Assembly (NCBI GenBank): GCA_015486905.1
Contig: WFQV01000029.1
Location: 1-14,051, forward strand
Direction of reading: 5' to 3'
Length of the DNA stretch: 14,051 bases
Source: Melioribacteraceae bacterium
GTDB lineage: Bacteria > Bacteroidota > Ignavibacteria > Ignavibacteriales > Melioribacteraceae
Both the position numbers and the translations under genes were made by a program. The notes under the pieces are model-generated. The model was not told where the DNA came from. It was given only the letters and a program-made list of their open reading frames with translations, and did no database searches. Below are positions 12,867 to 14,051 of the stretch, piece by piece; within the stretch, counting starts at the first letter, position 1, and each line of letters starts with the position of its first letter.

Positions 12867-14051
12867 TTAATATCCAAGATTCTCAAGCCGGCAATCCCCG
12901 TTTACTCCAAACTGGCATTCACGGCAATGGTTCTTATTCTTGGGAAATATTCTTGATTGAATATTGTTAATATTCTGAATCAACTGCCTTTTGTATTGTT
13001 CAATAATTGAACTTTCTAATAATTGAATGATTGTTTCTTCGGGTTTCCTAACAAAAAGGAGCCGGAGTTCAATTGGTTTGGGAGAAGAGAAATATTTGTT
13101 AACTAAAAAAGCATAAAAGAATAATTGCTGTTTGTAATGTTCAAATTTTTCTTTCCCTTCTCCTTTATCGAGCGAGTCTGTTTTGTAATCAACAATAATA
13201 AATTTTTCTTTCGTAAAAATTAGTTTGTCCAATATGCCGAATAGGAAATAATCATTTTGCCGCAAGTAAATTTGAAATTCGTTTTTGTAATCATCGTAAT
13301 TGCGGAGGGATTTGAATTCATTGGAATTCTTAAACCCTCTTACAACTTGCACAATTTCTTCAACCGTTTCGGTGTTTTCCGGGATGGGAAAATCTTCCGC
13401 TTCCAAACTTTTCTTTACGAATTCCGAAAGCTCATTTTCTTGAATATCTTTCTCTAAAATTCTGTGAATAATACTCCCCTTAACATTCTGCGGAATGTCC
13501 TTTGTTTCTTCCGCTTCATCTTCCGCATCGAAAAAGATTTTTCCCTCCCTTAAAAGTTTTTCAAGTTTGGCGTAGCCCAATTCGTAAATCAACTTGTATT
13601 TGAATGGACACTGCTCATAAGTAGCTATTCTTGTTGCGGAAAAAATTTCATTCTTCGGAATGTCAGAAAGTTCGTACGAGTAATTTTTTAATTTTGCCTG
13701 AAATTCTTTACCGTTCGATTCCGCACTTACACCGGTCATCGTTTCTTTAACAATAGGAATGCCGAAAGAAATTTGACGGGTGAAAATAGAATGCTTGTCC
13801 CGGTCGAATTTCATAAAATCCAAATTACCGCTTAGCTCAATTCTCTCGGCAACGTCTTTTATCCCCAAGCCATTAACCGTAAGCGCCCAAAAAGAATTTA
13901 TTTCCGGTTTACTCATTTTTGAAATGCTAAGAAAAAGATAATCTCTTGCGCGAGTCGTAGCCACATAAAACAGTCTCTTGTTTTCGGCAAGCTCTTTCCT
14001 TTTCAAATAATAATTGTACAAACCGACAATTGGAGCAACTTTGTAATCTTC
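12867..14051 (-). CDS. UvrD/AddA-type helicase-nuclease, C-terminal part
   Basis: The frame is open to the right edge, so the N-terminal part is missing; 394 residues are visible. Near the start lies superfamily 1 helicase motif VI, ENKRLFYVATTRARDYL. After a linker comes a PD-(D/E)XK nuclease of the RecB/AddB/Cas4 kind: GSIIHRILE (His about 196 of the visible part), FGILDKLIF (Asp 275), IIVDYKTDS (Asp 288, Lys 290) and QLFFYAFLV (Gln 309). One cysteine (TYEQCPFKY, 148) and three near the end (CRECQFGVNGDC, 376, 379, 386) form the C...CxxCx6C pattern of an Fe-S cluster embracing the nuclease fold. The protein probably processes double-strand break ends for recombination, normally with an AddB-like partner that would lie beyond the edge. 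The TTG at 14021 is not a start; the frame continues through it. Confidence 0.88.
   Translation of the reverse strand, partial: EDYKVAPIVGLYNYYLKRKELAENKRLFYVATTRARDYLFLSISKMSKPEINSFWALTVNGLGIKDVAERIELSGNLDFMKFDRDKHSIFTRQISFGIPIVKETMTGVSAESNGKEFQAKLKNYSYELSDIPKNEIFSATRIATYEQCPFKYKLIYELGYAKLEKLLREGKIFFDAEDEAEETKDIPQNVKGSIIHRILEKDIQENELSEFVKKSLEAEDFPIPENTETVEEIVQVVRGFKNSNEFKSLRNYDDYKNEFQIYLRQNDYFLFGILDKLIFTKEKFIIVDYKTDSLDKGEGKEKFEHYKQQLFFYAFLVNKYFSSPKPIELRLLFVRKPEETIIQLLESSIIEQYKRQLIQNINNIQSRIFPKNKNHCRECQFGVNGDCRLENLGY

Overview
The window is AT-rich (by eye well under 40 % GC) and chromosomal in character, with compact housekeeping genes and two repeat-rich gene deserts. Gene content suggests a member of the Bacteroidota/Chlorobiota/Ignavibacteriota group, most likely an Ignavibacteria-type organism. 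The pointers are a tiny AURKAIP1/COX24-type basic protein, a short RsmI without a C-terminal extension, a divergent Cys-less PRAI-like protein, secreted proteins whose signal peptides end in 'FAQ', and dispersed short palindromes. Several genes have strong Shine-Dalgarno sequences (GGAGG, AAAGGAG, GGGAGG), which argues against a classical Bacteroidia genome. The taxonomy is an inference from recall of the families.

Layout. Positions 1-1161 hold no convincing gene but a dense set of small palindromes and a CCATCC-type tract. On the + strand follow an outer-membrane beta-barrel-like protein (1162-1977), a phosphoribosylanthranilate isomerase-like gene broken by one in-frame TAA (2020-2715), rsmI (2844-3518) and a small secreted protein resembling the surface-adhesin E family (3628-4068). 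On the - strand follow the transglycosylase mtgA (4097-4786) and a secreted M14 zinc carboxypeptidase (4905-6677). A - strand operon reads hup-like gene (8033-7722), TPR membrane protein (7718-7119), a 31-residue COX24/mS38-like gene (7104-7009) and tRNA-Thr(CGU) (6997-6925). A second repeat-bearing desert covers about 8096-8610.

The most novel part is 8611-9908. Two + strand genes encode paralogous, otherwise unrecognised membrane-anchored proteins that share an N-terminal transmembrane segment and a C-terminal 'HSLD' motif but have unrelated middles. The first lies behind a near-consensus sigma-54 (-24/-12) site and ends in a strong intrinsic terminator. The second has its own sigma-70-like promoter and a GTG start. 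The rest of the window, all on the - strand, is the 3' end of a UvrD/AddA-type helicase fused to an Fe-S PD-(D/E)XK nuclease (running off the right edge), oligoendopeptidase F, and a CBS-less IMPDH/GMP reductase family protein in an apparent operon with pepF.

The window does not form one pathway. It is a set of small units: ribosome-related (RsmI, tRNA-Thr, COX24-like), cell envelope (MtgA, barrel, adhesin-E-like), peptide turnover (M14, PepF), DNA repair and architecture (helicase-nuclease, HU), purine metabolism, and the unknown paralog pair.
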